Shown: piece by piece, positions 33,724 to 41,659 of the stretch
Numbering within the stretch: position 1 is the stretch's first letter
How the letters are laid out: each line of letters begins with the position of its first letter
Assembly (NCBI GenBank): GCA_964566545.1
Contig: CAZMIX010000016.1
Span: 1 to 43,971 of the forward strand
Origin: JAEYFP01 sp964566545
Lineage (GTDB): Bacteria > Bacillota > Clostridia > Lachnospirales > Lachnospiraceae
Direction: 5' to 3'
Length of the DNA: 43,971 bases
Program-made: the position numbers and the translations under genes
The notes under the pieces: model-generated
Database searches by the model: none
What the model was told of the DNA's origin: nothing
What the model saw: the letters and a program-made list of their open reading frames with translations, nothing else

Positions 33724-34926
33724 ATGAATCAATACACAATCAAATACGCGGCGGTTCAGGCGTTTTATTGGGCTACACTTTGCGCGATAATGGGTTTTGC
33801 GGTCATCGGCATGTTGGAAAAGGGCTATTCGAATTCTGAAATCGGGTATGTCATCGCATTTGCCAATATTGTTGTAGTTGTGCTGCAGCCGCTGATCGCG
33901 AGCGCGGCTGATAAAAATAAAAAGTTGACGTTAAAGCTGATAATCTGGGGCTTTTCATTTTTGATGGCGGCTGCAGCTGTTGTTCTGCTTTTTCTTGCGG
34001 CGGCTTCCGCGCTTTTGACGGCAATGATGGCGGTTGGCATGATTTCGATCATGGCGCTGCAGCCGTTTATTAACTCGATGTCCGTACAGCTTGAGGAACA
34101 GGGAATTGCGGTCAACTTCGGACTTTGCCGGTCTTGCGGCTCGCTCTCGTATGCAGTTGTTTCGACGGTTGTCGGTATCCTGATTAGGACCTATTCGTAT
34201 ACGGTGGTGCCTATTGCGACGATCCTCTTATTGATCGGATTATTTTTCAGCGTCGGTATTCTTGCGGGAAAAGGCGGAGGTCAGGCGGCGGATTTTCAAA
34301 AGGAAAAACATTCTGTAAAGAAACAAAAGAGCGAACAACCGCAAGGACTTATGCAATTTCTGTTCGCAAATAAACGCTTTTCTATCTTTTTGGTCGGCGT
34401 CATGCTCCTGTTTTATACGCATATGATTACGAGCAATTATTTAATTCAGGTCGTATCGGTTGTCGGCGGTGACAGCTCACACACGGGAATTGCCTGCTCG
34501 ATTGCGGCGGTATTGGAGCTTCCGGCAATGATTTTTTTTACAAGAATCGTTAAAAAGATTCGCTGTCAAACATTGCTTCGGATTTCAGGCGTGTTTTTTA
34601 TATTAAAGTATTTATTTTTATTTTTGGCGAAGTCTGTCGCGATGATTTATTTTGCGCAAGTATTCCAAATTGGAGCCTATGCGCTGTTTATTCCGGCATC
34701 TGTCTATTATGTCAGTCGGCTGTTTGGCAGTGCGGATATGTTTAAAGGACAATCAATGGTTACGGCGGCGATGACGCTCGGGGGTATGTTTGCGAGTATC
34801 ATCGGCGGTTGGATGCTGGACGCTTACGGCGTGTCTGAGATGATGTTTGTTGCCGTGCTGCTCGCCGTACTCGGTGTCATCATCATGTGTTTGTCCATGG
34901 AAAAAATTTCGGACGGTGTGCGCTAG
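33724..34926 (+). CDS. MFS transporter (LacY/nucleoside symporter-like)
   Basis: 400 residues, about twelve membrane segments. The motif between segments 2 and 3 is ASAADKNKKLTLKL, a variant of the MFS DRxGRR loop. Other features are PFINSMSVQLEEQGIAVNFGLCRSCGSLSYAV (segments 4-5, typical of the LacY/NupG-like branch) and a central basic loop (around 180-205). Efflux of a drug or uptake of a sugar/nucleoside are both possible. It ends the run of transporters before the second ABC-F gene. Confidence 0.85.
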   Translation: MNQYTIKYAAVQAFYWATLCAIMGFAVIGMLEKGYSNSEIGYVIAFANIVVVVLQPLIASAADKNKKLTLKLIIWGFSFLMAAAAVVLLFLAAASALLTAMMAVGMISIMALQPFINSMSVQLEEQGIAVNFGLCRSCGSLSYAVVSTVVGILIRTYSYTVVPIATILLLIGLFFSVGILAGKGGGQAADFQKEKHSVKKQKSEQPQGLMQFLFANKRFSIFLVGVMLLFYTHMITSNYLIQVVSVVGGDSSHTGIACSIAAVLELPAMIFFTRIVKKIRCQTLLRISGVFFILKYLFLFLAKSVAMIYFAQVFQIGAYALFIPASVYYVSRLFGSADMFKGQSMVTAAMTLGGMFASIIGGWMLDAYGVSEMMFVAVLLAVLGVIIMCLSMEKISDGVR

Positions 34927-34940
34927 TTGGGAAGCTCATC

Positions 34941-34969
34941 TTGACAGGCGGAAAGATTTTTGATAAATT
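34941..34969 (+). promoter_or_regulatory. Promoter of the ABC-F leader
   Basis: Perfect -35 TTGACA (34941-34946), 17 bp, TAAATT (34964-34969). It starts an almost 290-base leader before the second ABC-F gene. Confidence 0.7.
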
Positions 34970-35025
34970 AAGTGACAGATAGTCGTGGGTATTATGCGGC
35001 TGTATAAAAAGTCAGGGGTGAAAAG

Positions 35026-35049
35026 ATGAAGATAATTTCTTGCAATTAA
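35026..35049 (+). CDS. Leader peptide (7 residues) upstream of the Lsa-type ABC-F gene
   Basis: An ATG with ribosome binding site AGGGGTG (35014-35020) opens a 7-codon frame reading MKIISCN and then a stop. Short peptides of this kind act as ribosome sensors in antibiotic-induced attenuation of ABC-F and Erm genes. The assignment rests on position and the good ribosome binding site. Confidence 0.45.
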   Translation: MKIISCN

Positions 35050-35163
35050 AGTAATTTGAGCAGCGTTTGAGACAGGTACGTGCGCGGAGAGCATCCGGGC
35101 AGAGCTGTTTGTTTACGGTGCGGTATGCGAGAAAGTCTTCCCCTTAACAGAAATGATAGATGA

Positions 35164-35183
35164 CCGCCGGTTTGATACGGCGG
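35164..35183 (+). promoter_or_regulatory. Leader hairpin before the attenuator
   Basis: CCGCC (35164-35168) pairs with GGCGG (35179-35183) with a 10-base loop. It lies about 115 bases after the leader-peptide stop and 17 bases before the terminator stem. Confidence 0.5.
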
Positions 35184-35199
35184 CTTGATAGAATAATTC

Positions 35200-35236
35200 A
35201 AGGATGCAGGAAGGAAGTTCTTTCTGTATCCTTTTT
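35200..35236 (+). terminator. Intrinsic terminator inside the ABC-F leader (attenuator)
   Basis: The stem is 35200-35213 with 35220-35233 (AAGGATGCAGGAAG / CTTTCTGTATCCTT: one G-U pair and one mismatch), loop GAAGTT, followed by TTT. It lies 26 bases before the ABC-F start codon, so it must be read through for expression. Confidence 0.75.
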
Positions 35237-35248
35237 GATATACAGAAA
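35221..35248 (+). promoter_or_regulatory. Alternative hairpin competing with the attenuator
   Basis: TTTCTGTA (35221-35228), the right arm of the terminator, also pairs perfectly with TACAGAAA (35241-35248), which borders the AAAAGGAG ribosome binding site. The two structures cannot exist together, as expected of an attenuation switch. Confidence 0.6.
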
Positions 35249-35261
35249 AGGAGATTAATTT

Positions 35262-36764
35262 ATGGCACAGATTACGGTGACAAATTTGACATTTGGATAT
35301 GAGGGCAGCCCGGACAATGTATTTGAGGGGATTTCCTTTCAGCTCGACACCGATTGGAAGCTCGGCTTCATCGGCAGAAACGGAAAAGGAAAGACGACAT
35401 TTTTAAGGCTTTTGCTTGGGAAGTATGAATACGGCGGCTCTATTTCTTCCGCAGCAGTATTCGATTATTTTCCATATGAATTAGGGGAAGAGGAAAAAAA
35501 GAAGCTGACGATCGACGTAGTGGAGGGGTTAGAGCCGGATTATGAGCTTTGGAAGGTTTGCAGGGAAATGAGTTTGATGGATTGTGATGCGCAGTGTCTG
35601 TACAGGAGCTTTGACACGTTAAGCAACGGGGAACAGACGAAGGTCATGCTTGCGCTCCTATTTTCAAAAGATAACCATTTTCTTTTGATTGACGAGCCGA
35701 CGAATCACCTCGATATGGAGACGAGGAAGCTCGTTATGAACTATTTGAATAAAAAGAAGGGGTTTATTCTTGTCTCCCATGACCGCGCTTTTCTCGACGG
35801 CTGCATTGACCATGTGCTTGCCTTTAATAGGGAAAGCGTTGAGATCCAGCAGGGGAATTTCAGCTCGTGGTGGGAAAATAAAAAGCGTCGGGATGCGTTT
35901 GAGCAGAACGAAAACGAAAAGCTTAAGCGGGAAATTAAAACGCTCCAGGAGTCGGTGAGGCGCACGGCACAGTGGGCGGATCAGGTGGAGCAGACGAAAA
36001 TCGGCTTTAATCCGATGAAGGAGGATCGGGATATCGGCACGCGTGCTTATATTGGAGAAAAGAGCAGGCGGATGCAGCAGAGAAGAAAGAATATGGAGCG
36101 TCGACAGAATGAGGCGATCGACGAAAAGGAGGGGCTGTTAAAGGATATTGAGGAAACGGAGCAACTCAAACTGGAGGCACTGAAATTCCACAGGAAGGTG
36201 CCGGTCAGGGCGAAGGAGCTTGTGCTTTTATATGGCTCAAAAGAATTATTTCTGCCGGTCGATTTTGAAGTGAGAAACGGTACTATTCTGGCGTTTTGCG
36301 GGAAAAACGGCTGCGGGAAGTCGAGCATTTTAAAGCGGCTCATGGGTGCCAAGATCGAAACGCGCGGCGTACTTGAGGTGGCGGCGGGGCTTGTGATTTC
36401 CTATGTGCCGCAGGACGCGTCGTTCCTAAACGGCGGCCTGCGGGAGTTCATCAGGGAAAGCGGCATCGGAGAGAGCCTGTTCAAGGCTGTTTTGCGCAAG
36501 CTGGATTTTGAGCGGGCGCAGTTTGAAAAGCGCATGGAGGATTACAGCGAAGGACAGAAGAAAAAGGTGCTGCTCGCCAGAAGTTTATGCACGCCCGCGC
36601 ATTTATATATCTGGGATGAGCCGCTCAATTACATCGATATTTTTTCACGGATGCAATTAGAAGAGCTTGTGAAGCGGCTGCGGCCGACTCTGCTGGTCGT
36701 GGAGCATGATGAGGTGTTCCTTAAAAATATCGGAGCGGTACTTTTAAAAATGTCCGCTGTATGA
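35262..36764 (+). CDS. Lsa-type ABC-F ribosomal protection protein
   Basis: 500 residues, the length of Lsa/CplR-family antibiotic-resistance ABC-F proteins. Domain 1 has GRNGKGKTT (38-46), LSNGEQTKVMLAL and LLIDEPTNHLDM. The interdomain linker (about 195-305) is rich in Arg/Lys/Glu with a QWADQVEQTKIGFNP stretch. Domain 2 has GKNGCGKSS, YSEGQKKKVLLARSL and LYIWDEPLNYIDIF; this WDEPLNY(L/I)D form is characteristic of the Lsa/Vga/Sal group. These proteins free ribosomes from lincosamides, streptogramin A and pleuromutilins. There is no C-terminal extension. A leader with attenuator features precedes it, consistent with induction by such drugs. Resistance itself is inferred. Confidence 0.85.
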   Translation: MAQITVTNLTFGYEGSPDNVFEGISFQLDTDWKLGFIGRNGKGKTTFLRLLLGKYEYGGSISSAAVFDYFPYELGEEEKKKLTIDVVEGLEPDYELWKVCREMSLMDCDAQCLYRSFDTLSNGEQTKVMLALLFSKDNHFLLIDEPTNHLDMETRKLVMNYLNKKKGFILVSHDRAFLDGCIDHVLAFNRESVEIQQGNFSSWWENKKRRDAFEQNENEKLKREIKTLQESVRRTAQWADQVEQTKIGFNPMKEDRDIGTRAYIGEKSRRMQQRRKNMERRQNEAIDEKEGLLKDIEETEQLKLEALKFHRKVPVRAKELVLLYGSKELFLPVDFEVRNGTILAFCGKNGCGKSSILKRLMGAKIETRGVLEVAAGLVISYVPQDASFLNGGLREFIRESGIGESLFKAVLRKLDFERAQFEKRMEDYSEGQKKKVLLARSLCTPAHLYIWDEPLNYIDIFSRMQLEELVKRLRPTLLVVEHDEVFLKNIGAVLLKMSAV

Positions 36765-36784
36765 TAAAATAAATGACATAAATG

Positions 36785-36808
36785 CGGCCGCATCCGGTGC
36801 GGCCGTTT
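36785..36808 (+). terminator. GC-rich hairpin after the ABC-F gene (weak terminator)
   Basis: Perfect 8-bp stem CGGCCGCA (36785-36792) / TGCGGCCG (36798-36805), followed by only three T. It probably slows or partly stops transcription before the Gre-family gene. Confidence 0.55.
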
Positions 36809-36826
36809 AGAAAGGCTGAATGAAGA

Positions 36827-37330
36827 ATGTATGATAAGTTGACACAATCTGACGTCAAAAAGATGGAGGAGGAGATCGAATACAGGAAGCTGACGCTTCG
36901 GCCGCAGCTTTTAGAATCGGTAAAAGAGGCGCGGGCGCATGGGGATTTAAGCGAGAATTTCGAATACCATGCGGCAAAACGGGAGAAAAACAAGAACGAG
37001 AGCCGTATCCGGTATTTGGAAAGGATGATTCGCTCCGCAGTTGTTATTTCCGAGAAATCTAATGTGGATGAGGCCGGCATCAATAATACGGTTACGGTCT
37101 ATTTTGAAGAGGAAAAGCAGGAGGCGCAGTACAAAATTGTGACGACGGTGCGCAGCAATTCCTTAAAGGGACTGATCAGCATTGAGTCTCCGCTTGGAAA
37201 GGCTCTGCTCGGGCATAAGACGGGCGACCGGCTTAGGGTGCAGGTCAACGAAACGATCGGCTACCATGTCGTGATCAGGGCGATCGATAAATCGACGGAT
37301 GATGCGCAGGATAAGATCCGCCAATATTAA
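36827..37330 (+). CDS. GreA/GreB family transcription elongation factor
   Basis: 167 residues. An N-terminal antiparallel coiled coil (1-75) ends with the Gre tip motif GDLSENFEYHAAK, whose acidic residues activate RNA cleavage in stalled RNA polymerase. The C-terminal FKBP-like domain follows (from about 85, with ISIESPLGKALLGHKTGDRLRVQV). It could be the main GreA or an extra Gre paralogue; the C-terminal half is a little more divergent than a typical GreA. Confidence 0.85.
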   Translation: MYDKLTQSDVKKMEEEIEYRKLTLRPQLLESVKEARAHGDLSENFEYHAAKREKNKNESRIRYLERMIRSAVVISEKSNVDEAGINNTVTVYFEEEKQEAQYKIVTTVRSNSLKGLISIESPLGKALLGHKTGDRLRVQVNETIGYHVVIRAIDKSTDDAQDKIRQY

Positions 37331-37361
37331 AGTACGGTATTTGACAGGAGAAAAGGATTAC

Positions 37362-38375
37362 ATGCAAAAGGATGAAATTATAATTAGAAATGCAATTGTA
37401 CATATTTTAGAGACATCGGTCGGTATGCCGGTATTGTCCGAATATCTGCTTGAGCGCAATGAGGAAATCAACGATCTGATCCGCGGGCATATTTATAAAA
37501 TCGCATCGGGTGACGATCTGAAAAGCTGCGTATTTGCCGAGGAAGGCTCCGAAATGCTGGAGCTTGTCAGGCAGTTTACGGAGGAAACGATGATTCCTGT
37601 AAGCTGTGAGTTCGCAAACCGGCTGTATGAAATTATGCGGCAAAATCCGGATATTCCGTCAGCCGACCTGCTTGTGGCGACTTATCAGTATGAGGGCAGG
37701 ATTTTTCTGGCGCTTTTAAAACTCAATTATAAGACGAGCTTCATCCATATGACAGCCAACGCGGAGGACGGCTCCAATTATAACGACATTATCCGCCAGT
37801 GCGCAACGCTGCCGCAGGCATCTTCCAGGCTGTCTGAGGCTATGCTCATCGATTTAGAGGACTATTCGATCCAAATTGTCGAGAAAAAATATGAGATTAA
37901 CGGAGAGAAGGTCAATTATCTTTCTGAGCTGTATTTGAACTGCCGAGCTAGAATGTCGCAAAAGACAAAAATGGGCATCGTAACGCGCGCAGTCGAGCAG
38001 ATTAACAAAAAATATTTTGACGACGAGATTGAGATGCAGATGAAGGCAAAGAGCATCATTCAAAACGAGATCGCGGAGCAGGGTGTTTTAAATCCCGCTT
38101 CGGTCAGCGAAAAAATATATGAGGAATATCCCACAATCAAAGAGGAATTCGAGGAAAAGCTTGAAAAGTTCAATCTGATTGAGGAGGAGGTTCGGCCGCA
38201 GAGCGAAGCGACTGTGAAGAAATTCCAAACTCAGTTTTTAAAGACCGATACGGGAATTGAGATCAATATTCCCATGGATCAATATAACCATAATGACAAT
38301 GTGGAATTTTTAACAAATCCGGACGGAACGATTTCGATTGTGATTAAGAATATTAACCGCATTATTTCTAAATAA
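37362..38375 (+). CDS. Nucleoid-associated protein (NdpA/YejK family)
   Basis: 337 residues from ATG 37362 (AGGAG at 37346-37350); a longer frame from 37299 overlaps the Gre gene and is not preferred. The family pattern is seen in ISKxIVHILETSVGMPVLSEYLLE-like N-terminal sequence, FALLKLNYKTSFIH strands, LIDLEDYSIQIVEKKYEING and a C-terminal DTGIEINIPMDQYN block. NdpA proteins bind nucleoid DNA; their role is not well defined. It is 31 bases from the Gre-family gene and 21 from the dehydrogenase. Confidence 0.75.
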   Translation: MQKDEIIIRNAIVHILETSVGMPVLSEYLLERNEEINDLIRGHIYKIASGDDLKSCVFAEEGSEMLELVRQFTEETMIPVSCEFANRLYEIMRQNPDIPSADLLVATYQYEGRIFLALLKLNYKTSFIHMTANAEDGSNYNDIIRQCATLPQASSRLSEAMLIDLEDYSIQIVEKKYEINGEKVNYLSELYLNCRARMSQKTKMGIVTRAVEQINKKYFDDEIEMQMKAKSIIQNEIAEQGVLNPASVSEKIYEEYPTIKEEFEEKLEKFNLIEEEVRPQSEATVKKFQTQFLKTDTGIEINIPMDQYNHNDNVEFLTNPDGTISIVIKNINRIISK

Positions 38376-38396
38376 TAAAAGCAGGAGGAAAACGGA

Positions 38397-39437
38397 ATGA
38401 AAAAGGTCGCATTTTTTGATACAAAGCCTTATGACAAGGAATCCTTTGACAGGGCGAACCGGGATTATGAACTGATTTATTTTGACAGTAGGCTCGAGGA
38501 GCGCAGCGCGGTGCTGGCAAAGGGCTGTGAGGCGGTCTGCGCGTTTGTCAACGACGACGTGAACGCCGCTGTCATCCATATGCTTTGTGAACTTGGAGTC
38601 AAAGTGCTTGTCATGCGCTGCGCCGGCTACAGTAACGTGGACTTTAAAGAGGCCTATGGCAAGCTGCATGTGCTGCGTGTGCCGGCCTATTCTCCGTATG
38701 CGGTCGCCGAACATGCGATGGCACTGCTTTTGACGCTGAATCGGAAAATTCACAAAGCCTATAACCGCACGCGCGATTTTAACTTTACGCTGTCGGGACT
38801 GACCGGTATGGATTTGCATGGGAAGACAGCAGGCATTATCGGGACAGGCAAAATCGGCAGAGTGTTCATTGATCTTTGCAGAGGCTTTGGTATGCGTGTC
38901 ATCGCCTATGATGTATTTCCGGCCAAGGACAGCGGCATCGATTATGTCGATATGGAAACGCTGCTTAAGGAGAGCGATATCATTTCCCTGCATTGTCCGC
39001 TGACGGAGCAGACGCGGCATATTCTCGATGAGGATGCATTTGCTAAAATGAAAAAGGGAGTCTATATTATTAACACATCCAGAGGCGCCCTAATTGCAAG
39101 CAATGTACTGCTTGAGGCGTTAAATGACGGGACGGTGAGTGGCGCGGGATTGGATGTATATGAAGAAGAGGCCGGTTATTTTTATGAAGACTGGTCGCAG
39201 AGCGTCATTCATGACGATGTGCTTGCCCTGCTGCTGTCAAAACCGAACGTACTTGTGACGTCCCATCAGGCATTTCTGACGTCAGAGGCGTTAAAAAATA
39301 TTGCGGAAACGACGATTCAAAACCTCAACGAGTTTTTCACAGGAGAAATGCTGTCCAATGAAGTGTGCTATCAGTGCGAAAGCGGAAAGATTGTAGAGAA
39401 CTGTAAAAAGCAGCAGGGAGAAAAACGCTGCTTCTGA
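38397..39437 (+). CDS. D-2-hydroxyacid dehydrogenase (D-lactate dehydrogenase type)
   Basis: 346 residues, start behind GGAGG. The N-terminal substrate domain holds MRCAGYSNVD and the VPAYSPYAVAEHAMALLL segment. The NAD-binding fold has GIIGTGKIGRVF. The catalytic set is Arg in NTSRGALI, Glu in LDVYEEEAG and His in TSHQAFLT. The combination with RCAGxxNVD and FYEDWS matches fermentative D-lactate dehydrogenases, which reduce pyruvate to D-lactate; other 2-oxoacids are possible. Confidence 0.9.
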   Translation: MKKVAFFDTKPYDKESFDRANRDYELIYFDSRLEERSAVLAKGCEAVCAFVNDDVNAAVIHMLCELGVKVLVMRCAGYSNVDFKEAYGKLHVLRVPAYSPYAVAEHAMALLLTLNRKIHKAYNRTRDFNFTLSGLTGMDLHGKTAGIIGTGKIGRVFIDLCRGFGMRVIAYDVFPAKDSGIDYVDMETLLKESDIISLHCPLTEQTRHILDEDAFAKMKKGVYIINTSRGALIASNVLLEALNDGTVSGAGLDVYEEEAGYFYEDWSQSVIHDDVLALLLSKPNVLVTSHQAFLTSEALKNIAETTIQNLNEFFTGEMLSNEVCYQCESGKIVENCKKQQGEKRCF

Positions 39438-39449
39438 TCATATAATTTT

Positions 39450-39481
39450 GATTGTCACAATCTTGCATGACAATTGTCATG
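39450..39481. promoter_or_regulatory. Paired palindromes (probable operator) upstream of the flavoprotein genes
   Basis: GATTGT-C-ACAATC (39450-39462) and the 16-bp perfect palindrome CATGACAATTGTCATG (39466-39481). Both contain ATTGTCA, spaced 23 bp (starts 39451 and 39474), about two helical turns. They precede a promoter by 16 bp, a place suited to an activator or upstream repressor. Confidence 0.55.
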
Positions 39482-39497
39482 AATGCCCAGAAATCTA

Positions 39498-39526
39498 TTG
39501 AAAAGAACCGCCTCATCCTGTATGGT
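39498..39526 (+). promoter_or_regulatory. Promoter of the flavoprotein pair
   Basis: TTGAAA (39498-39503), 17 bp, TATGGT (39521-39526). Confidence 0.55.
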
Positions 39527-39547
39527 AAAGAAAATGCGGGATGAGGC
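39510..39547 (+). terminator. Stem-loop between the dehydrogenase and flavoprotein genes
   Basis: GCCTCATCC (39510-39518) / GGATGAGGC (39539-39547) with a 20-base loop and few T after it. It may end the dehydrogenase transcript; it overlaps the promoter spacer, so it may also act on the DNA level. Confidence 0.4.
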
Positions 39548-39600
39548 AGTTGTGATATGGGAAGCCCCCGCCTAGTTGGTAAATAAGGGAGGAAACGATT

Positions 39601-40119
39601 GTGAAGTGTTTGGTATTATCCACATTACCGAGAAAAGACGCACAAACACCCGGGTTTTTGCGGGAGCTGGCCGGCGTCGGCATCGAGACCGCTGTGATGT
39701 ATGAAGAAGATTATCACATTGAGGGTTGTAAGGGCTGCACGTTCTGCTGGCTGAAAACGCCGGGCAAATGTGTGGTGCGGGATGATTTTGAATTGGTACT
39801 TAAGGAGATTTTAAATACGGATGTGCTGATCTGTTTATCAGAGTCAAAGCTTGGATTTGTGTCTTATAAGCTGAAAAATATGATCGACCGGATTATTCCG
39901 CTTGCGACGCCTTATCTGGAAATCAGGGACGGGGAGTGCAGGCACGTGCCCCGGTATGAGAAGTTACCAAGACTGGCTCTCGTCTATGCGGGAGAGGAAA
40001 ACAGCAGTTTTCTAAGTGAGTGGCTGGGTTGTGTTGCAAAAAATTTAACCGGTATTTCCCTTGGCGCACATCACTATACGGAAAGGCAGGTGCTGATCAA
40101 TGCAATTAACAATATTTAG
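39601..40119 (+). CDS. Flavodoxin-like (NADPH-dependent FMN reductase family) protein
   Basis: 172 residues from GTG 39601 (GGGAGGAAA ribosome binding site). A flavodoxin fold is suggested by the beta-strand start KCLVLSTLPRKDAQTPGFLREL and the DVLICLSESKLGFVSYKLKNMIDRI segment, which follows the pattern of FMN-reductase proteins. The Cys motif GCKGCTFCWLKTPGKC resembles the cluster-binding or redox motif of iron-sulfur flavoproteins. It probably moves electrons; the partner is unknown. It overlaps the next gene by 20 bases. Confidence 0.75.
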   Translation: MKCLVLSTLPRKDAQTPGFLRELAGVGIETAVMYEEDYHIEGCKGCTFCWLKTPGKCVVRDDFELVLKEILNTDVLICLSESKLGFVSYKLKNMIDRIIPLATPYLEIRDGECRHVPRYEKLPRLALVYAGEENSSFLSEWLGCVAKNLTGISLGAHHYTERQVLINAINNI

Positions 40120-40768
40120 CTGTTCGCCGCAAGTAAGGGAGAAAAGTGCTTCGGCGTTTATTGCAGAGGCATTTCGAATCGGATTTACCGCGGACCATCA
40201 AAACGGCGCTTCGATTTATCATCTGCGCGACAGGGGAGACTGGAAGCTTCATAAAGAGACATTCGCGCAGAGCGAACAGGTGCTGTTTGTCCTGCCGCTC
40301 TATGTGGACTGTATTCCCGGCCTGCTGATGGAATTCTTAGAGTATATTGAAGACTGGAGGGCGCTGGAGGGCGCTTTCGAAAAAAAGCAGCTTTCCTTTA
40401 TCGTGCAGTCCGGCTTTCCGGAAGCACTGCAGCTCAGAGTCTGCGAAAAATATCTGGAACAGCTTCCGGCTCGGCTCGGTTGCCGGTATGGCGGCACGCT
40501 GCTTAAGGGCGGGCTATATGGAGTCGCCTATGCGATGGGACAGAAGTCCAAGACGCGGACGGGCGATGCCTTTGCAAACTGGGGAAAGCGGTTTGCCAAA
40601 GAGCGGTGCTTTGAAAAGGAGGCGGTTACGATCTTTGCGGCACCGGAGCGTTTCAATGAAAAAACGGCTCGCCTATTTAAAATGATGATGCCGGTCAGCC
40701 GGATCATGTGGAGCAGGCTTGCGAAGAAAAATGGCGCCACGCAGAGATTGGATAGAAAGCCATATTAA
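40100..40768 (+). CDS. Flavodoxin-like quinone reductase family protein
   Basis: 222 residues, starting inside the previous gene (20-base overlap, ribosome binding site GGCAGGTG). The N-terminal strand MQLTIFSCSPQVREKSASAF has the phosphate-binding pattern, and EQVLFVLPLYVDCIPGLLMEFLEYI is the second conserved segment of NAD(P)H-dependent flavoproteins. The C-terminal 60 residues are basic. The two genes are translationally coupled and may form a heteromeric or paired redox system; function unknown. Confidence 0.7.
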   Translation: MQLTIFSCSPQVREKSASAFIAEAFRIGFTADHQNGASIYHLRDRGDWKLHKETFAQSEQVLFVLPLYVDCIPGLLMEFLEYIEDWRALEGAFEKKQLSFIVQSGFPEALQLRVCEKYLEQLPARLGCRYGGTLLKGGLYGVAYAMGQKSKTRTGDAFANWGKRFAKERCFEKEAVTIFAAPERFNEKTARLFKMMMPVSRIMWSRLAKKNGATQRLDRKPY

Positions 40769-40958
40769 AAAGATCTTAATGTCGGGAAAGTGGACAATAT
40801 TTGTGAGATTGTGGAGCCTCTGCGCAGAAAAAAACGGAGGGACTCTTCCCGCTTTACGAGGAGCTGCTTTCAGAGCTTGGGGAAATAAGGCTGTTGTGTA
40901 TGGCTCCAGACAGTTCCTAATGGATTTGGAACAGTTTCAAATACCAAATGAAAAAAAG
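40769..40958 (+). other. Region with a possible gene remnant, no intact gene
   Basis: About 190 bases between the second flavoprotein gene and a promoter. One frame reads TEGLFPLYEELLSELGEIRLLCMAPDSS and then a stop (ending 40919), with an earlier in-frame stop, which looks like the end of a decayed gene. The family is not recognised. A 90-residue plus-strand frame (40719-40991) across it lacks a ribosome binding site and overlaps its neighbour. Confidence 0.3.
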
Positions 40959-40987
40959 TTGCAAAGTTGCCGCGATGCTTGTATACT
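40959..40987 (+). promoter_or_regulatory. Promoter of the SEC-C protein gene
   Basis: TTGCAA (40959-40964), 17 bp, TATACT (40982-40987), about 90 bases before the start codon. Confidence 0.65.
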
Positions 40988-41075
40988 ATAGGTTATTGAA
41001 AGAAAGCCGGACGGGAACATCTGCCGGCAAATAGGTAAAAGAAAAAGGGCAAACGGCAAAGAGGAGAGTTGTGAG

Positions 41076-41582
41076 ATGGCACTATTGGAAAAATGGCGGG
41101 GAATGGCATATTCATCGACGGCTAATAAAGGTGATCTTCAGAAATTATGGGCGGATTATTTTGAAAAGGAAAAGGAAATTTACAAGAAGCTTTTAAAAAA
41201 GCCGGATGAACCGGTGAAGGATACGGTAAAAGCGCTTGCGAAAAAATATAAAGTGGATTTGATGACGATGACCGGTTTTTTGGATGGCATCAACGACAGC
41301 CTGATCGAGCCGAATCCGATTGAGGAGATGGAGTCCGATACGGAGGTCAGTCTCGCTTTTGACAAGGAGCGCCTGTATAAAAATATGGTGGCAGCGCAAG
41401 CAGACTGGCTCTATGATCTTGAAGAATGGAGCAAGATTTACGACGAAGAGACATTAAAGCAGTTTTATAAGGAGCAGAAAAGCTCCACCACGATTGTAAA
41501 GGGTGATAAAATCGGACGCAATGATCCGTGTCCGTGCGGCAGTGGCAAAAAGTATAAGAAGTGCTGCGGCGTAAGAGCATAA
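41076..41582 (+). CDS. SEC-C metal-binding motif protein
   Basis: 168 residues, ribosome binding site GAGGAG. The body is helical and rich in Lys/Glu with no family I can name. The last 20 residues form the SEC-C motif GRNDPCPCGSGKKYKKCCG, the zinc-binding end also found at the C-terminus of SecA. Such proteins are thought to bind the ribosome or SecB-like partners; its role here is unknown. An intrinsic terminator follows. Confidence 0.85.
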   Translation: MALLEKWRGMAYSSTANKGDLQKLWADYFEKEKEIYKKLLKKPDEPVKDTVKALAKKYKVDLMTMTGFLDGINDSLIEPNPIEEMESDTEVSLAFDKERLYKNMVAAQADWLYDLEEWSKIYDEETLKQFYKEQKSSTTIVKGDKIGRNDPCPCGSGKKYKKCCGVRA

Positions 41583-41594
41583 ACGGGAGAGAAG

Positions 41595-41626
41595 CCCTTA
41601 CATTGAATCAGATGTAAGGGATTTTT
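41595..41626 (+). terminator. Intrinsic terminator after the SEC-C gene
   Basis: Perfect 9-bp stem CCCTTACAT (41595-41603) / ATGTAAGGG (41612-41620) followed by ATTTTT. Confidence 0.9.
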
Positions 41627-41659
41627 CGCATAATCAGGAAGGAATAGGAGGCGATAACG

